A DNA stretch of 37,504 nucleotides from JBAXGW01 sp037139195 (GTDB lineage Bacteria > Bacteroidota > Bacteroidia > Bacteroidales > JAHJDW01): assembly GCA_037139195.1 (NCBI GenBank), contig JBAXGW010000046.1:1-37504 (forward strand), read 5' to 3'. Numbering within the stretch: the first letter of the stretch is position 1; each line of letters opens with the position of its first letter. This document shows, one piece after another, positions 33,996 through 37,504 of the stretch. Both the position numbers and the translations under genes were made by a program. The notes below the pieces were generated by a model. It did not search any database. It was not told the DNA's origin and saw nothing but the letters and a program-made list of their open reading frames with translations.

Positions 33996-36794
33996 CTATC
34001 CGTTACCTTTTAATTTAGCTATTTCAGCTTTCATTCTGCGCTCAATTATTCTATATTGCTTTTCTTTATCTTCAAATATTTTTTGCTGAGCTTGATATTT
34101 AGCATTTTTTATTAAAGATTCTTCGAGTTTGGCTTCAATTTCAGCTTGTAGCTTCTTCTCTTTCATTTTAAAAACCTTCTGATTATCTTCTATGGTTCGT
34201 TGCGCCGCTGAAAGTTTAGCATTGCTAATTGTTTGATCTTCGAGCATTTTATTAGTTTCTCTCGATTTAACTTCAAGCGCCTCTTGTATTGCTTGCATTT
34301 CTTCCATATTCTGACGCAACTCTTCTTCTTGAGCTTTTAATTCTTCTGCTTGCTGAGTCATAGAATTTTGCAATATCATTTGCTCAGTTAAATCTATAAC
34401 AAACATCATTACTCGCTCAATATTTCCATCCACATCGAAGATTGGTGACAATGTTTCCTTCGACCAGAAATCGCCTTTTGGAAGTTTATGCTGGAATACT
34501 TCGGTATGCGTAATACCTTTTATTAGTTTTTGCCACAATTCTTCATATTTGCCTAAATTAACATATTCAGGTAATAAGAAATTTTTATGTTCAGCTCCTA
34601 GCACCATTTCTTTTGTCATGCCTGTTACCTTAGTAAACTCATTATTACAATTGATTACTTTTCTATTTATATCAAATTCAATATATGGCAAAGATGATGA
34701 AACTGCATGCATAACACCCTGTATTTCATTCGTTTTTCTACCCATTTCTTCTTGTGTAGCCTGCATTTCCTCCATATTTTGACGCAATTCTTCTTCTTGA
34801 GCCTTCATTTCCTCGGTTTGCTGTGCCATTTCAATTTCGGCAAGTTTAGCAGCTGTAACATCTTTTGCCAAATACATTAATTTTACGACAGTTCCATTTG
34901 CATCATAAATGGGCGAATAGGTGGTGTCTAACCAAAGTTCTTTCCCATATTTATCGGTTCTCATATAGGTTCCAGAATGAGTTTTGCCACTAATAACGCT
35001 GGCAATTAGTTTATGATACAAAGGAACATTTTCTGATTTCATATACTCTGTAACATTATGTCCAATTACCTCCGATGCTATATATTTTAACGCGTCGCAA
35101 TATTTTTGGTTTACAGAAAGGATAATCCCATCGTTTGATAATTCTGATTTTATCATTGATCCATCTATTGCATTCATCAAACCTAAAACTTCAACATTTT
35201 TGCGTCCCATTTCTTCTTGCGTAGCATGCATCTCTTCCATATTCTGACGCATTTCTTCTTCCTGTGCACGCATTTCTTCAGCTTGCTGTTGCGATACTTC
35301 TAACAATTGAGCAGTACGAATGTTTACTTTTACACTAGATATGGTTGATGCTATGCTTTCGCCAACTTTTTCAACAAATTCAATTTCGTGCTGCTCTAAA
35401 TTATTAAACGATGCCAATTCAATAATGCCGTATATTTCATCATTTAATTTCAAAGGAACTATTAAAACACATTTAGGATTTGCCTCGCCCAAACCAGAGG
35501 TTATATTCACATAATTGTTTGGTATTTCTGTCAAATATATTGTTTTGCCTTCTTGATAACAAGCACCCACTAATCCTTCGCCTATTTCTATAGTTTTTTG
35601 TAAAAACTTTTGGCGATTGAATGCATAGCACGCTGTCATTTCTAAATAAGGATGCTCTCTGTTGTTATCATTGAAAATAAACAAACCACCTTGGTTCATT
35701 CCTGTGTATTCAACAAGATTGCGAATGATATTAAACGATAATTTTTCCATATTATCGTTGTTTTGACGAAGAATCTCTCCAAACTTAGCAAATCCTTGGG
35801 TTGACCAATTACGGCGTTCGTCTTCTTTTTTGCGCAATTCTTCTTCATGCGTAGCTTTAACCAAACTCGAACGCATTTCTATTAGAGCATTTCCTAAAGT
35901 ATCCTGACCGCTTAAAGGTTCAAACGATGCATCTAAATTACCATTACCAATTTCGCCTGCAAACGAAGCAGTAGAAGATAAGCCATGAATGAGTTTATTG
36001 GTTGCCCTCGACATTTGTCCTATTTCATCCTTTCGGGTTTCATCCAAATCCGAATCCGCTAGTTTTCCTGTTGATAGCTCATCTAATATATTTGTCATCC
36101 TTTTTATAGGCGGCACAATAATACTAGAAAATAACCACACAATTAATAAAGAAATAATTATAGCACCACTAATAAAAGCAACCATAAATACTATACTCGA
36201 CTTAGAAACTTTATCAAAATAAGCATTTGCATCAGCACTTTCTTTGCTTATTGATTCTAAAACAGAATTTACACTTTTATAAATGGCATTGGTTGTATCA
36301 TAAAATTGAGCTTTTAGCTCGGCAATATTTGTTTCAATATTTTTTCTTTTTTCTATTGTTAATGTAGTATCATTTTTATTGTTCAACTGTTTAATAAGCG
36401 GAACAATTTCTTGTTCAATATTCTTTAATGCATTAAATTCTGTTTGTGCCTTTTTAGCTAACGCTCTTTCTTCGTCGGTATCAACAATTCTTTGAAGCAC
36501 AGCAATATCTGAGTCGGCTTCATTGGAGTATGTATCCCATTCTTCAAATGATTGATCAGATGCATTATCAATAATAATACTTGCAATACTAACATCTAGC
36601 TTATAACCTACATTTGAAATTTCAGTAAGTTTGGCTTCATCCGAAGCTCTTGAACTTACTTCATTCTGAAGTGTTTTAAGCTTATTTAATTCATAAAATT
36701 GATTTGAACCAAAAAGAATAAAAATTACTAGAATGGAATAAAATCCAATTCTCAGTTTTGTGCTAATGGTTAAATTTTCAAAAAAACGTTTCAT
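33996..36794 (-). CDS. Receptor C: helical sensor, HAMP, GAF, PAS-PAS with three coiled coils
   Basis: 932 residues. TM1 is at ~14-31, a four-helix-type periplasmic sensor at 32-198 and TM2 at ~200-224, with HAMP at ~225-275 and a HAMP-like unit to ~315. GAF is at ~345-490, coil 1 at ~500-530, PAS1 at ~535-650, coil 2 at ~655-690, PAS2 at ~695-805, and coil 3 at ~812-930 (long, Lys/Glu-rich, reaching the C-terminus). Each coil repeats the EE-x5-EE spacing and the QNMEEM-x-A-x-QE wording. It is near-identical to receptors A and B across GAF and coil 1 but lacks hemerythrin. No kinase or MCP hairpin; the long C-terminal coil might be a docking surface. First gene of its transcript. Confidence 0.92.
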   Translation of the reverse strand: MKRFFENLTISTKLRIGFYSILVIFILFGSNQFYELNKLKTLQNEVSSRASDEAKLTEISNVGYKLDVSIASIIIDNASDQSFEEWDTYSNEADSDIAVLQRIVDTDEERALAKKAQTEFNALKNIEQEIVPLIKQLNNKNDTTLTIEKRKNIETNIAELKAQFYDTTNAIYKSVNSVLESISKESADANAYFDKVSKSSIVFMVAFISGAIIISLLIVWLFSSIIVPPIKRMTNILDELSTGKLADSDLDETRKDEIGQMSRATNKLIHGLSSTASFAGEIGNGNLDASFEPLSGQDTLGNALIEMRSSLVKATHEEELRKKEDERRNWSTQGFAKFGEILRQNNDNMEKLSFNIIRNLVEYTGMNQGGLFIFNDNNREHPYLEMTACYAFNRQKFLQKTIEIGEGLVGACYQEGKTIYLTEIPNNYVNITSGLGEANPKCVLIVPLKLNDEIYGIIELASFNNLEQHEIEFVEKVGESIASTISSVKVNIRTAQLLEVSQQQAEEMRAQEEEMRQNMEEMHATQEEMGRKNVEVLGLMNAIDGSMIKSELSNDGIILSVNQKYCDALKYIASEVIGHNVTEYMKSENVPLYHKLIASVISGKTHSGTYMRTDKYGKELWLDTTYSPIYDANGTVVKLMYLAKDVTAAKLAEIEMAQQTEEMKAQEEELRQNMEEMQATQEEMGRKTNEIQGVMHAVSSSLPYIEFDINRKVINCNNEFTKVTGMTKEMVLGAEHKNFLLPEYVNLGKYEELWQKLIKGITHTEVFQHKLPKGDFWSKETLSPIFDVDGNIERVMMFVIDLTEQMILQNSMTQQAEELKAQEEELRQNMEEMQAIQEALEVKSRETNKMLEDQTISNAKLSAAQRTIEDNQKVFKMKEKKLQAEIEAKLEESLIKNAKYQAQQKIFEDKEKQYRIIERRMKAEIAKLKGNG

Positions 36795-37165
36795 AATTAT
36801 TAAAATATTTATTATTTATGGCAGTAATACAATAAACTGTATTTTTTTTAAATGTCTCTTACGTATTATTTATAAAAAAGTTTTACAATAATATAAAAAA
36901 ATCAAACAAAATCAAAATTTCTCAAACAATTGCAAACATCTGATTTCACTACACTATTTACTAAAATAATTACTTATTTATTATTTAAGTTACTACTTTG
37001 TGAAATTCAAAATTAAAAAAAACAATAAAATACATTCATTATAAGTATATAAGAGTGCTTAAACTATTTTGAAGCTCATTCTAAAAAAAAACAATAAATA
37101 TTTAATATATAGGAGAACCTAACCAATTATTAATCCAAGTTTTTGTTGAAAAAAAGCATCCATTG
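36795..37165. other. AT-rich leader region upstream of receptor C
   Basis: 371 bases with no open frame of note. It contains the candidate promoter described separately. No RNA gene seen. Confidence 0.6.
36886..36916 (-). promoter_or_regulatory. Candidate promoter of receptor C
   Basis: On the minus strand TTTG (36913-36916), 19 bases, TATTATTG (36886-36893). One mismatch from TAnnTTTG and ideal spacing. About 92 bases before the start codon. Confidence 0.5.
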
Positions 37166-37360
37166 TTGTCCGATAAAAAAAGAAAAGATTCTTTGCTTTG
37201 CTCAGAATGACAATGTTTTCATGTGGAAATTAAAAGAATGGACTGGCTTGCGACTTCGTCGCAAGCCAGTCCATTCTTTACAAAGATAAAACACAGTCAT
37301 TCTGAACGAAACGAAGCGAAGTGAAGAATCTAATTGACATTAAAATATTATATCGGACAA
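37166..37360. mobile_element. Nested palindromic element (non-coding, MITE-like)
   Basis: 195 bases with symmetrical nesting. The ends are TTGTCCGATA (37166-37175) and TATCGGACAA (37351-37360). The next pair is TCAGAATGAC (37202-37211) and GTCATTCTGA (37296-37305). The centre is a perfect hairpin with 22-base arms (37233-37254, 37258-37279) and a TTC loop. No coding capacity. It may be moved in trans or may fold as RNA or DNA. Confidence 0.7.
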
Positions 37361-37433
37361 TAATGATTGTGAAAATAAAGTTTACTATTTATAAAAGCTA
37401 AAATATATTGGACAATAATAAAAAATAAACACT

Positions 37434-37504
37434 ATTGTCCGATTAAAACTTAAGACACAAAATCTTCATAGATTTCTCACTTCGTTCGAAATGACTATCA
37501 ATAT
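37434..37504. repeat. Start of a second copy of the palindromic element
   Basis: ATTGTCCGAT (37434-37443) restates the left end of the element, and then AAATCTTCA...GAAATGAC (to ~37495) corresponds loosely to its inner AGATTCTTT...AGAATGAC segment. Cut by the window end. Confidence 0.5.

Noticed and set aside
25710..36794. Calling the receptors methyl-accepting chemotaxis proteins
   Set aside because: I see HAMP, GAF and coils but no conserved MCP hairpin tip, so the MCP name would mislead.

Overview
The window is AT-rich DNA from a member of the Bacteroidota. The evidence is proteins ending in type IX secretion (Por) sorting domains, lipoproteins of the Bacteroidota kind, promoters of the TTTG-N19-TAnnTTTG type, a Bacteroidota-style dipeptidyl peptidase III, and many small dispersed palindromes. 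I cannot name the genus. Nearly every gene lies on the minus strand, so transcription runs from right to left. The clear exception is a secreted esterase at the left end.

Left part (1-13.8 kb): mostly housekeeping and envelope genes. These are a secreted alpha/beta hydrolase, a hotdog acyl-CoA thioesterase, a dipeptidyl peptidase III with a TIGR01777 epimerase, a DUF6994-like protein, 2-phosphosulfolactate phosphatase (comB), and glycine cleavage protein T (gcvT). After these come a secreted formylglycine-generating-enzyme-fold protein paired with a T9SS-sorted protein, several small envelope proteins and a DUF418 membrane protein. Hairpin terminators separate several of them. The spacers carry palindromes, a heptamer tandem repeat and a TG microsatellite.

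Central part (13.9-25.4 kb): a signalling block. In transcription order it encodes a CheR-like methyltransferase, a stand-alone CheB methylesterase domain without a receiver, a membrane GAF protein, a HAMP-GAF-PAS-PAS-PP2C (SpoIIE) phosphatase, a SiaB-type GHKL kinase, and a SiaC (DUF1987) partner whose Thr68 is kept. A 1046-residue ABCG-like ABC transporter with a TerB-like N-terminus and a lipoprotein follow, then a second CheR with a small secreted protein. The phosphatase/kinase/SiaC trio matches the SiaA-SiaB-SiaC partner-switch of Pseudomonas. The diguanylate cyclase SiaD is absent from this window.

Right part (25.7-36.8 kb): three large paralogous membrane receptors with almost the same HAMP-GAF-coiled-coil core but different inputs and C-termini. 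One has a periplasmic helical sensor and a C-terminal hemerythrin. One has a Cache sensor, a FixL-like PAS with candidate heme ligands, and a hemerythrin. One has a helical sensor and two PAS domains. None has a histidine kinase domain or a recognisable MCP signalling (CheA/CheW-binding) hairpin. Their coils carry Glu-Glu pairs at exact seven-residue spacing, and so does the phosphatase. Between two receptors sits a repeat-rich patch with a Fic protein and a GIY-YIG gene broken by one in-frame stop codon. A nested palindromic element and the start of a second copy end the window.

My working model, an inference: oxygen, redox or ligand-sensing receptors and the shared GAF/HAMP/coil module feed a CheR/CheB-adjusted SiaABC-type partner switch rather than a CheA phosphorelay.
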